NCBI GenBank assembly: GCA_963770645.1
Contig: CAVYQL010000003.1
Location: forward strand, 62,001-126,000
DNA from: Bog-473 sp963770645
GTDB lineage: Bacteria; Actinomycetota; Acidimicrobiia; Acidimicrobiales; RAAP-2
Direction: 5' to 3'
DNA length: 64,000 bases
In this document: positions 56,226 through 64,000 of the stretch, piece by piece
How positions within the stretch are numbered: the stretch's first letter is position 1
Layout of the letters: each line of letters begins with the position of its first letter
Made by a program: the position numbers and the translations under genes
Notes under the pieces: model-generated
Seen by the model: only the letters and a program-made list of their open reading frames with translations
Databases searched by the model: none
What the model was told of the DNA's origin: nothing

Positions 56226-56738
56226 CTAAAAGCTCCAGCGTGTCTGACTGAACCTTCCTCCCTTGCCAAATCCAAAACCGGTCTCGGGTGCCACGCGGTA
56301 GACGAGAACCTCTGCTCGCCGAATGGCGTCGCCCAGACCGGACCAGGTTCCATCGGGTGCGACGAAATGCGGTCCGTACTTCGTCTCGTAGGTGTTAGCG
56401 ACACGTCCTAGCTCCGCATGGTCGCTCACACCTTCTGCCGTTCCTTCAATGACGAGATCGAGACCGTCGAGGGTGCTGTGCCCTGTCGTAAGGACACAAC
56501 GACAGTTTCTTGAGAGGTTCTTCGCTTTTCGCTCGTTTGGTCCCGTGCAGAAGTACAGAGCCCCTTGGAGCCAGATTCCCAACAGGGGCGTGACATGCGG
56601 GCGACCGTCAGGCCGAACCGTCGAAAGCCAATACACCTCAGCGCCGGCCAGCTCATCCCGAGCCTGAGACCACTCCGTTGGTGTCGCATTCGGGCTGCTG
56701 AAGGTACTCAGCTCGGTCACCGGAACTGGTTCAGCCAT
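56226..56738 (-). CDS. Pyridoxamine 5'-phosphate oxidase-like protein
   Basis: A 170-residue split-barrel protein: AEVYWLSTVRPDGRPHVTPL, LYFCTGPNERKAKNLSRNCR and the late WSGLGDAIRRAEVLVYRVAP with GFGKGGRFSQTRW at the end. This is the FMN- or F420-binding PNPOx group (general stress/pyridoxamine oxidase-like). The frame is open to 56897, but ATG 56738 has GGAGAG 5 nt upstream and starts the family sequence. Overlaps no neighbour. Confidence 0.85.
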   Translation of the reverse strand: MAEPVPVTELSTFSSPNATPTEWSQARDELAGAEVYWLSTVRPDGRPHVTPLLGIWLQGALYFCTGPNERKAKNLSRNCRCVLTTGHSTLDGLDLVIEGTAEGVSDHAELGRVANTYETKYGPHFVAPDGTWSGLGDAIRRAEVLVYRVAPETGFGFGKGGRFSQTRWSF

Positions 56739-56824
56739 GCCGCTCTCCGATCGTTTGCGTTCGTGCGCGCAAATAGGGCGACGCTGGGCAGCTCGCTGAG
56801 ACCAGCATCGCACACGTCCCCAAG

Positions 56825-57151
56825 ATGCCGAAGAACGCAACCCGGTCCCGGCGACGGGACATCCTTTCGATGACTCATCCCGGTCTTGTGGCCGCATGGG
56901 TCGCGTTGAAGCGCGCGAGATTTCGAAGCATGATTCAATCGGTGGACCAACGATTCGAGGAGTGGGACAAGGACTTAACCCTCGTCCGGGCCGCCGTTCG
57001 GGAGCTGAAGGTCGCCGAGTTGAACGTCCTCCATCGGGTAGATGTTGCGCGTCGAAATGGACACTCTTGGGCTGCTATTGGATTCGTTCTTGGCATTTCC
57101 GAACGGGTCGCTCAGAAATGGTTCGGACGGCCAGGCGAGCAAACCGCCTGA
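56825..57151 (+). CDS. Small helix-turn-helix-like protein
   Basis: A 108-residue basic protein. The C-terminal SWAAIGFVLGISERVAQKWF looks like a helix-turn-helix of the sigma-70 region 4/AsiA-like small type found in actinobacterial hypotheticals; the middle is a helix rich in charged residues (VDQRFEEWDKDLTLVRAAV). A shorter start at ATG 56870 is possible. The 5' end overlaps the upstream frame of the neighbouring minus-strand gene but not its coding part. Function unknown. Confidence 0.55.
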   Translation: MPKNATRSRRRDILSMTHPGLVAAWVALKRARFRSMIQSVDQRFEEWDKDLTLVRAAVRELKVAELNVLHRVDVARRNGHSWAAIGFVLGISERVAQKWFGRPGEQTA

Positions 57152-57336
57152 TTCGTTGGCGACCCCCACTACCAGAATTCGGGGCAGGCCGGGCTCCTCC
57201 GTCGCACCGCCCGAGGGCCCGGACCCTCACGATCACATCGAGCTCGGGCGGAGAGGCCTAGAGGCAAAAGCGCGCGTCCTCGCATACCATCATGAGTTGA
57301 ACTGAGTGAGCATCAGCATTGAGCAGTGGAGGACGT

Positions 57337-57834
57337 ATGGCGAGACCGAAGACGGCTGCTGGCACCGGCAAATACCTCCTTGCCAAGGCGGACGAGGGTC
57401 AGTTGGCCTTCGGTAGCCCGCACCTGTTCAAGGCCACCGCGCACGACACCGCTGGGCGCTTCGATTTCCTGACGATGGCGATGGCACCCAGGACCGGCCC
57501 ACCGTTGCACTACCACGAGGAGCAAGACGACACCTTCTACGTCCTCGACGGGCTGTTGACGGTCCAGGCTGGCGAAGAGGTCCTCGACCTCGGGCCGGGT
57601 GACTTCCTCAGCGTCCCACCTGGAATGGCGCACACCTTCGACAACCTGCACAACGGGGACGAGCTCGTCCGGACCATCAACGTCATGACGCCGGGAGGGC
57701 TCTTCCACGCGATTGAGGAGATGGCTCGAGTCCCGGAAGGGCCCGATCACCTTGAGGGCCTCAAGGCAGCCACCAGACGGCATGGCACCGTCATCGTTGG
57801 CCCGCCATTGCGTGTCACGCTCGGACTCGAATGA
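57337..57834 (+). CDS. Cupin domain protein
   Basis: A 165-residue single-domain cupin. Motif 1 is PPLHYHEEQDDTFYVLDG, with metal ligands His, His and Glu, and motif 2 is LGPGDFLSVPPGMAHTF, with the second His. Such proteins may be oxygenases, isomerases or ligand sensors. ATG 57337 is preceded by GGAGGA at 57328-57333. About 450 bp of apparently empty sequence follow. Confidence 0.85.
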   Translation: MARPKTAAGTGKYLLAKADEGQLAFGSPHLFKATAHDTAGRFDFLTMAMAPRTGPPLHYHEEQDDTFYVLDGLLTVQAGEEVLDLGPGDFLSVPPGMAHTFDNLHNGDELVRTINVMTPGGLFHAIEEMARVPEGPDHLEGLKAATRRHGTVIVGPPLRVTLGLE

Positions 57835-58286
57835 GGTCAGCTGGAAGTCCTCGTGGGATCGTCTAGCAAATGGTCAGATCGAGTTCTCGTGCTTCACGCG
57901 CTTCGCTTCGAATGCCAGTGGTATCTACATTGACCAGCATGGCCATCGGACACCGTCACCGCCACTTGCTGAGGCAGTGAAGTGCTGCCCGTCCGCTTTT
58001 GAAGAACGCGGTTTGCTGCATCGGGTTTCGCCTGAGTGCCGTCGTCCGCTGACCTATATACGGGAAGACGATCCCACCAGCACCACGTGAACCGGTCGGA
58101 TATGTGAGAGGGCGGGGGTTTGGTTCCGTCCCGGGCGCGTCCCCGAGAAGACCATCCCCAAAAGTGCCGATCAGCCACGCGAGTTTTGCGACGACTTAAC
58201 CAGCCGCACCAAACGTGTCCGGTCCCAAAGGGTCGGCGCGAACTGTCCACCCTCCCGGCAGTATTCGGGGCACCTTTCGGCAACCA
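57835..58286. other. Intergenic region, no gene found
   Basis: About 450 bp between the cupin and a convergent membrane-protein gene. No ORF with a recognisable domain, no tRNA and no clear terminator were seen. Confidence 0.35.
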
Positions 58287-58793
58287 CTACCGCATAATCT
58301 CGACGAGCAGTACCCACGCGTTGACTGACGCCGAAACGAATACCAGCAGTACCGCAACAAGCACCCAGTAGAGTCCGCCTCCAACGCCGGCGGCCAGGCT
58401 CACACCTCCGACGATGAAGGCGATGCTCGGGGCCAGCAGCGAGGCCAGGTGTTGAACCAGCCAAGTCTTCGGGTCACCGGGCGAGCTCTTTCCGAGGGTC
58501 ACCCAAAAGGCCTGGACCACCACAATGACTCCCGCGGCAGCGACTTCGATGCCAAGGGCGCGAATGCCTTGCCCTGGTGCGAGTGCGAATCCGGAAACGA
58601 CCAAAGCACTCACCAAGATGCCGAGGGTGCCGGCCGCTCTGCCCGGTAGATGGGGGTATTTGAGAATCTGTTCGAGGTTTATCGAGATCGCGACGAATAG
58701 CAGTCCGGTCAGTGCCGCCGCCGCACCAATCGTGCCCATGAAGAAGTCATGCCAAGCCAAGGGGCTGTATGGGGCCATGAAAAAGTCTGGCAC
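58287..58793 (-). CDS. Four-helix membrane protein of unknown function, paralog 2
   Basis: A 168-residue protein with four membrane helices, similar in layout and N-terminal motif (WHDFFMGTIGAAAALTGLLF) to that at 53329-53829. GTG 58793 overlaps a GGAGAG purine run; ATG 58778 may be the true start, with that run as ribosome site. Function unknown. Confidence 0.72.
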   Translation of the reverse strand: MPDFFMAPYSPLAWHDFFMGTIGAAAALTGLLFVAISINLEQILKYPHLPGRAAGTLGILVSALVVSGFALAPGQGIRALGIEVAAAGVIVVVQAFWVTLGKSSPGDPKTWLVQHLASLLAPSIAFIVGGVSLAAGVGGGLYWVLVAVLLVFVSASVNAWVLLVEIMR

Positions 58794-58912
58794 CTCTCCA
58801 AGCCAGATGGGCGGTTATCCACGCGCCCGAAGGTGCCGAACTGTTCACGTCCCAACAGCGAACTGGGATACACGGCTAGGATTCGTGTGACACCGAAAAG
58901 AGAGGCCGAGTG

Positions 58913-59164
58913 ATGTTGGCGAACATATTTGGACCAGACCTTCCAATTATCGTCCTGCTGGGCATTGCTCTTCCGCTGTGGGCGATCGTTGATGCGATTA
59001 GTCGGCCCGCCGTGGCCTTCTATGCAGCAGGTTCAAACAAAACCGCATGGGTCATCGTGCTGGTGGTGTTCACGTTCGTCTTGGGCATTGGCCTCTTCCT
59101 CGCTGCGTTCTACCTTGTTAGCGTGCGGAGGAGGGTTCAGCAGCAGATGCAACTGCGTCGCTGA
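58913..59164 (+). CDS. Small membrane protein, PLDc_N-like
   Basis: An 83-residue protein with two membrane helices (IIVLLGIALPLWAIVDAI and WVIVLVVFTFVLGIGLFLAA) and the signature WAIVDAISRPAVAFYAAGSN, as in the N-terminal domain of cardiolipin-synthase-like proteins that often occurs alone in actinobacteria. It ends in a basic tail (RRRVQQQMQLRR). ATG 58913 has GAGAGG 7 nt upstream; GTG 58910 also in frame. Confidence 0.75.
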   Translation: MLANIFGPDLPIIVLLGIALPLWAIVDAISRPAVAFYAAGSNKTAWVIVLVVFTFVLGIGLFLAAFYLVSVRRRVQQQMQLRR

Positions 59165-59406
59165 ACGTACGGACGGCGCATTCGGGGAAGGCGAACGGGA
59201 CCGTATGCACCATCTGGGGTACACCGTTCTTGCAGGTTGCTTGGCCTCCGGCTAGAGCTAAAGGACCGCATCCTCGACCCAGGCAATCGACCGGTGCTCG
59301 TTCCAGGCTTAGGCGAGGAGCTCGTTCCTGAGCGCGCTGGAGCTGCTTGAGCTAGAAAGAGAACGAGCGTTACTGGGGCTAGAAAGGGAAGGCGGCGATC
59401 GGTCCG

Positions 59407-59937
59407 ATGAGCGACGTATCACAAGGGGAGGGATGGTGGCTTGCAAGTGACGGCAAGTGGTATCCACCCCAGCAAAGTCCGCTGCCACCGCCACCAGGAC
59501 AATCGACGCCCGCTGACATGGTTCAGCAGTTTCGAACGGTGCAACCTACCGGAGTACTGGGTAAGCCGAGACAAGCTTGGGTAGTTGTCGTTCTGACAAT
59601 CATCACCCTGGGTATTTACGGGCTGTACTGGCAGTACATCACATTTCAAGAGATGAACGACTACTCGGGCCAGGGCATCGGTGGCGTCGTTGGCTTGCTC
59701 TTGGCGATCTTTATCAGCATCGTCAACATCTTTGTAATGCCAGCCGAAATCGGCAACCTCTACTTTCGCGAAGGAAAGGCAAGACCTGTGAGCGCGGTGA
59801 CAGGATTCTGGATCTTTCTCCCGTTTGTGGGATGGTTCGTCTGGGTGGTCAAGTGCCAAAGACGACTCAACGAGTTCTGGGTAGCCCATGGAGCAAATCA
59901 GGTCTCGGCTTCTTCCCCCTCTCTCAGCGCAGGGTAG
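59407..59937 (+). CDS. DUF4234 membrane protein with DUF2510-like N-terminus
   Basis: A 176-residue protein. The N-terminus GWWLASDGKWYPPQQ is the short Trp-rich motif (DUF2510-like) that precedes many actinobacterial membrane domains. A Pro-rich linker leads to a three-helix DUF4234 domain (VVLTIITLGIYGLYWQYITF, VVGLLLAIFISIVNIFVMPA, WIFLPFVGWFVWVVKCQRRL). Function unknown. A weak GGGAAGG lies upstream of ATG 59407, where GCTAGAAAG is repeated twice. Confidence 0.8.
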   Translation: MSDVSQGEGWWLASDGKWYPPQQSPLPPPPGQSTPADMVQQFRTVQPTGVLGKPRQAWVVVVLTIITLGIYGLYWQYITFQEMNDYSGQGIGGVVGLLLAIFISIVNIFVMPAEIGNLYFREGKARPVSAVTGFWIFLPFVGWFVWVVKCQRRLNEFWVAHGANQVSASSPSLSAG

Positions 59938-59973
59938 TGCCCGCGTACACATTCGCGTCCGGGATGAGGGCAG

Positions 59974-62703
59974 CTAAACGCTAGACGTTCGCCGAGCTGC
60001 TCTACAAGAGATGGTTCCCGAGCTGCAGCAGAGTTCAGACTCCGCGTTGCGCGACAACTCGCTGAGCAGTGACGTCATCGTCTCGGCATCGATTGGTCGC
60101 GAGAAGAGATACCCCTGCATCTCCTGACAGTGCAGCTTTCGCAAGAGGTCCAGCTGCTGCTCCGACTCCACGCCCTCGGCAATGATCCTCAGCTTGAGGC
60201 GACGACCCAGCTGAATCATGGTCTGCACCATCGTCGCGGCCTGCGCCGAGTCCAACATCGAGGCAATAAAGGACCGGTCGATCTTTAGGATGTCGAAGGG
60301 AAATTGTCTCAGGTAGCTGAGTGATGAGTAGCCAGTGCCAAAGTCGTCAATTGCCAGTCGTACCCCGAGCTCTTTGAGCGCTCTGAGCCGTTTGAGCGCG
60401 GTCTGGGGATCATTGATGAGGACGCTCTCGGTGACCTCAAGGATCAGGCCTGAAGGGTCGATGCCACTGGACTCGATGGCGCCGCGTACATCGGATATGA
60501 ACTCGTCCGATCTCAGCTGGAAGACGCTGACGTTGATGGCGACAGCGAGCCTCTTGTGCCGCTGCTGCCACGATTTCGCTTCGTTGCATACCTGGCGCAG
60601 TACGAGCCTTCCGACGTCGCCAATGACGTTCATCTCTTCGGCCAAGGAGATGAAGTGTGCTGGGGGAATCAGCCCGAGCATCGGGTGACGCCAGCGGACC
60701 AGGGCCTCCACCCCGACGACGCTGAGGTCTTTGGATCGGACAACGGGCTGGTAGAACGTCTCGAATTGTCCGGCACTCACTGCCTCGTGCAGGTCTATCG
60801 TCAGCTGGGCTCGGGCATCGACAGCGGTCTGCATCTCTTGGGCGAAGGTCATACAGCGATTCCCACCCTCGGTCTTGGCCATCGTGAGAGCAATGTCTGC
60901 ACTTTGGATGAGATCGCCACCACGATCAGAGTTGCCGGCGGTTATGCCGACGCTTGCCGTGACCTTCAGCTCGTGCCCATGAAGGTGGAACGGCTCGGAT
61001 CCGATGACATCGAGGACTGTGCGCCCGAGATCTTCGGGCGCGAGCCCAGCCGATGAAAGAGCCAGGACCACGAATTCGTCGCCACCAACGTGTCCCACTG
61101 TATCGACGTCAGGGAGCGCGCTGACCAGGCGGTCTCCGACAGCGCGGATGAGGCTGTCGCCGACGTCACGACCGTAGGCTTCGTTGACCAGCTTGAAACG
61201 GTCGAGGTTCAGACACAACACGCTTGCGTCAGCACTTGAGCGCACAGCTTGGGCATTGAGGCGGTTGACCCGGTCGAGCAGGAGAGCACGGTTCGGCAGT
61301 CCGGTCAGCGGATCGTGGAGCGCGCTCTCCCAGAGTTGCCGTTCGAGGCGCATGCGTTCGCTGATGTCCTGCGCCATGACCAACCCGCCTCGGCGACCGC
61401 GGAAATCCAGGGTGTGTGTGGTGACCTCCACGTCGATGATCTCACCATCCTTCGTTCGATGGCGCCAGATCCCGGCGTAATTCTGGTCCGGGCTTTCGAC
61501 TTGCAGGTAGGCGAGCAATTTCTGAGCATCCTCTTCGGGCCTGATGTCGGCGATCGTCATCGAGAGGAACTCGTCCCGGGTGAAGCCGTAACGTTCAGTG
61601 GCACAATCGTTGACTTCAAGGAATCGAAGGGTCTCGAGGTCGTACACCCACATGGGTCGCGGGTGCTGCTCGAAAAGAACCCGGAAGCTCTCTTGCGCAC
61701 GCTGCAGATCCTCAGCGGACTTCGTCCGCTCCGTGATATCGCGGAGGCTCGCAACATGGCCTCCCACTGACGGACGGTCACGCTGGTCCGCTACGACGGC
61801 TTCGACAAGCCTGAGCATGCCGTCTTTGGCGTGCATTCGGAATTGGACGGCTGTACCTTCAGGGGTCGATGAGTCCGACCTGATCTGAGAGCTGACGCGT
61901 TCCCTGTCCTCTTCGTGTATGAATTCGAGAGCGGAACGGCCGACTACTTCGCTCGGCACGAACCCAAGCATCGGCGAGACGGACGGGCTCACATAGGTAC
62001 AGATTCCCTCGTTCACGACCATGGTGACGTCAGACGAGTTCTGGATCAACGATCGGAACCGGTCCTCGCTGTGGATCACGAGGTCCTCGGCCTTCTCCTT
62101 CTTCTCCATGACCGCACCCGCCATACGGATGATGAAGAACAAGACGAAGGCCCCCATGAACGCCAATGCATTGGCGTGTGAGTCGGAAAGAAAAGATGGC
62201 GCCCATCCCGCGCCGATAGCAGCCTGACCGGCGGCGACGCCGAGCATGCTCCAGAACGTGACGACACGCCAGATATGCGATCCCTCGTGGGAGATGTTCT
62301 CCAGCGCCACGAAGGCAAAGGCCAGCACCAAGACAGGTCCCCAGCCGGTGAGGTAGATCACGACGGTCACCGCAGCGGCGTTCTGAGCAATCCGGATGTT
62401 CGTGGACGAAGCGGAGGGTCGACGACGAGACAACTGGTCGGCCATCAGGCTGGTGGTAGGAATCAAAGCAAAGACGGCGATCCAGAGCCAGACGGACTGA
62501 CGGATGACCAGGCCATAGTGCATCATGAGGAGGATGACCACGAGGGCGATCGGTCCGATGAGATAGCCCAGCGCCATGGGGCTGACCCGGGACAGCCACG
62601 TCGGTTCACCCCTTGACGCGCTTGCGCCAAATGAAGGCGAGCCGTCCTCTACTGCTTCCCGAGGGACTGAGGCGGTCGACTCGAATGCAGGACCCTCAGC
62701 CAT
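59974..62703 (-). CDS. Membrane-bound PAS-PAS-GGDEF-EAL cyclic-di-GMP protein
   Basis: A 909-residue signalling protein. About six membrane helices (residues ~40-205) form a sensor, followed by two PAS domains (~215-335 and ~345-455), a GGDEF domain with intact GGDEF (HVGGDEFVVL, about 537) and an EAL domain with intact EALVRW (about 667) plus DDFGTGYSSLSYLRQFPFDI. Both cyclase and phosphodiesterase sites look usable, so the net activity is not predictable. ATG 62703 is favoured by GGGAG upstream and overlaps the end of the next gene by 8 nt; the frame is open to 62766. Confidence 0.92.
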   Translation of the reverse strand: MAEGPAFESTASVPREAVEDGSPSFGASASRGEPTWLSRVSPMALGYLIGPIALVVILLMMHYGLVIRQSVWLWIAVFALIPTTSLMADQLSRRRPSASSTNIRIAQNAAAVTVVIYLTGWGPVLVLAFAFVALENISHEGSHIWRVVTFWSMLGVAAGQAAIGAGWAPSFLSDSHANALAFMGAFVLFFIIRMAGAVMEKKEKAEDLVIHSEDRFRSLIQNSSDVTMVVNEGICTYVSPSVSPMLGFVPSEVVGRSALEFIHEEDRERVSSQIRSDSSTPEGTAVQFRMHAKDGMLRLVEAVVADQRDRPSVGGHVASLRDITERTKSAEDLQRAQESFRVLFEQHPRPMWVYDLETLRFLEVNDCATERYGFTRDEFLSMTIADIRPEEDAQKLLAYLQVESPDQNYAGIWRHRTKDGEIIDVEVTTHTLDFRGRRGGLVMAQDISERMRLERQLWESALHDPLTGLPNRALLLDRVNRLNAQAVRSSADASVLCLNLDRFKLVNEAYGRDVGDSLIRAVGDRLVSALPDVDTVGHVGGDEFVVLALSSAGLAPEDLGRTVLDVIGSEPFHLHGHELKVTASVGITAGNSDRGGDLIQSADIALTMAKTEGGNRCMTFAQEMQTAVDARAQLTIDLHEAVSAGQFETFYQPVVRSKDLSVVGVEALVRWRHPMLGLIPPAHFISLAEEMNVIGDVGRLVLRQVCNEAKSWQQRHKRLAVAINVSVFQLRSDEFISDVRGAIESSGIDPSGLILEVTESVLINDPQTALKRLRALKELGVRLAIDDFGTGYSSLSYLRQFPFDILKIDRSFIASMLDSAQAATMVQTMIQLGRRLKLRIIAEGVESEQQLDLLRKLHCQEMQGYLFSRPIDAETMTSLLSELSRNAESELCCSSGTISCRAARRTSSV

Positions 62704-64000
62704 GACGGGGCTCCCAGTCGATTGCACTGGAGGCGTCGGCGCGGCCCACCTGGTCGGCTTCTGCAAAGAGCGTCACCCCGTGGTGGCCAACGCGTTTTGA
62801 CTGGTACATCGCGCGGTCGGCGCGTGCGATCAGTGTGTCAGCGTCGAGGCGTTCCGTCGTCCAAACGACGCCGACGCTCGCCCTCAATTCGATCCACGCC
62901 GAGCCGATTTTCACGGACGTCGTCAGAGCGGAGGAGATTCGCTCGGCGATCTCGACTGCATCCTCCGCGCTGAGGACCCGCGGACAGATCACAAGGAACT
63001 CATCGCCTCCCAGACGCCCAACGGCGTCGCATACCCTCAGTGCATCCTTGATCCGAGTGGCGGCGGCCACGATGAGCTGGTCGCCTGCGCCATGACCGAG
63101 CTCGTCGTTGACCACCTTGAGTCGGTCGAGGTCGGCGAAGACGAGGGCGAGGCCCAATTGATTATCTCGTGCGCTCATCGTCTGCTCAACGAGCTCGATC
63201 GTCGCCGCTCGGTTGAAGCACGACGTCAGGCCGTCGACGGACGCCCTGATCCGAAGCTCTTCATGGAGACGCGCTCGATCGGTCACGTCACTCAGGCACC
63301 CCACGGCCCCACTGACCACGCCAGCGCCGTCGGTGAGGGGGCGAAGACTGAGGAGACACACCCGATGTCGGTTGGCGATCGCAGCCGACTCACCCGTCGG
63401 GACTCGCAGACGGACCTCCAGGCCGTCAACGGAGTGACACGCAAAGGCATTGGCCAAGGCCGCTTCCACGGTTGGGAGGTCGTCGTCGACGACGGTTGCC
63501 ATTTGAGCGCGAAAGGAATCTCTCTGTGGTAGGCCGAGAATCACGTGAAGACTCTCGTTGGTCAGTGTGACGCGTCCGGCGAGATCGACCTGAAACACGC
63601 CGACGGGCAGTGCGTCGGACAGCTGCGCAAGGAGCTGTTCACGAGCCTGAAACTGCTCCTCGAGGCTGGCCTCGTGTGGATCGACCTCCCTCATGGAGCT
63701 GAGTACCTGGGGAACATCACCGTCGTCGAGTCGGTTCTCGGTCTCGACCCACTTCCACGGGCCTTGCTTTGTCTTGTAACGCCCGCGCCAGATACCACTC
63801 CTGCCAGGCACGCTGATCATTTCCGTCCAGGCCGCCACCGCGCCGGGCTGATCAGCGGGGTGAATCCAATTGGTGGAGGCCGAGCCGATCAGCTGTTCGG
63901 GCTGCCACCCCAGCAACGCGACGATCGCTTCATTCACCGAGGTGATCACGCCGACGGCATCGCGCGTCATTTGGACGATGGGTGTGTCATCGGCGTCGTC
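62696..64000 (-). CDS. PAS-PAS-GGDEF diguanylate cyclase, 5' end cut by window
   Basis: At least 434 residues, truncated at the window's right edge; the frame stays open to 64000 (DDADDTPIVQMTRDAVGVIT), so ATG 63970 is internal to a PAS domain and not a start. Two PAS domains (ending about 120 and 250 residues from the edge) precede a GGDEF domain with intact motif RLGGDEFLVI. It should make cyclic-di-GMP. It is upstream of, and overlaps by 8 nt, the GGDEF-EAL gene, so the two are coupled. Confidence 0.9.
   Translation of the reverse strand, partial: DDADDTPIVQMTRDAVGVITSVNEAIVALLGWQPEQLIGSASTNWIHPADQPGAVAAWTEMISVPGRSGIWRGRYKTKQGPWKWVETENRLDDGDVPQVLSSMREVDPHEASLEEQFQAREQLLAQLSDALPVGVFQVDLAGRVTLTNESLHVILGLPQRDSFRAQMATVVDDDLPTVEAALANAFACHSVDGLEVRLRVPTGESAAIANRHRVCLLSLRPLTDGAGVVSGAVGCLSDVTDRARLHEELRIRASVDGLTSCFNRAATIELVEQTMSARDNQLGLALVFADLDRLKVVNDELGHGAGDQLIVAAATRIKDALRVCDAVGRLGGDEFLVICPRVLSAEDAVEIAERISSALTTSVKIGSAWIELRASVGVVWTTERLDADTLIARADRAMYQSKRVGHHGVTLFAEADQVGRADASSAIDWEPRHG

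Overview
This looks like a chromosomal window of a high-GC actinobacterium, most likely from the Acidimicrobiia. The support is the overall GC content, frequent GTG/TTG starts, a gcvH–FHA–MerR–bifunctional-nuclease core like the mycobacterial Rv1826–Rv1830 block, a two-subunit KorAB, an actinobacterial fused ManC/PGM-like protein, and secreted proteins built of YWL..ADGG repeats. No taxonomic search was possible.

Layout. 82-2753 holds argG-argH. 3087-5375 holds a WS/DGAT-type acyltransferase and a 3-methyladenine DNA glycosylase. 5745-13465 is a complete rrn operon with promoter, 16S, tRNA-free spacer, 23S, 5S, processing stems and terminator. Its 23S gene is about 5.1 kb because three group I introns interrupt it: one has no ORF, one carries an apparently intact LAGLIDADG endonuclease, and one carries a frameshifted LAGLIDADG endonuclease. 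13542-21169 holds a TPR protein, an L,D-transpeptidase, an archaeal-type class I aldolase and korAB. 21252-23815 is a minus-strand cluster (DUF1015, SRPBCC, PRC-barrel, nucleotidyltransferase). 23877-30416 holds pgsA, manC/PGM, gcvH, a zinc-ribbon/FHA protein, an FtsR-like MerR protein, a bifunctional nuclease and a lipoprotein. 30492-37470 holds an AcuI-like reductase, an S9 peptidase, a GT87-like membrane protein, and divergent thiD and thiG. 37529-42156 is an iron-box-controlled ferric ABC transporter operon with His-rich cytosolic tails. 42263-47489 returns to the glycine-cleavage theme with a second MerR protein, a PD-(D/E)XK-like protein, gcvT, a tandem glycine riboswitch and gcvP. 47545-64000 is a looser accessory region: secreted hydrolases, an APH-like kinase, two PNPOx-like proteins, a GntR regulator, a cupin, small membrane proteins, and overlapping GGDEF/EAL and PAS-GGDEF genes. 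The last gene runs off the right edge.

How the parts relate. gcvH, gcvT and gcvP make three of the four glycine-cleavage proteins; gcvP sits behind a glycine riboswitch, while gcvT has its own short promoter. The FHA protein resembles GarA, which in mycobacteria controls 2-oxoglutarate use, and korAB lies nearby. The iron operon has a -10 element buried in a DtxR/IdeR-like box.

Two signals cut across the window. First, the three 23S introns share conserved core pieces with each other, and each has an internal guide sequence that pairs with its own upstream exon and places a U·G at the splice site. Second, at least twelve genes start 6-8 nt after a TANNNT hexamer with no Shine-Dalgarno sequence, which points to widespread leaderless transcription.
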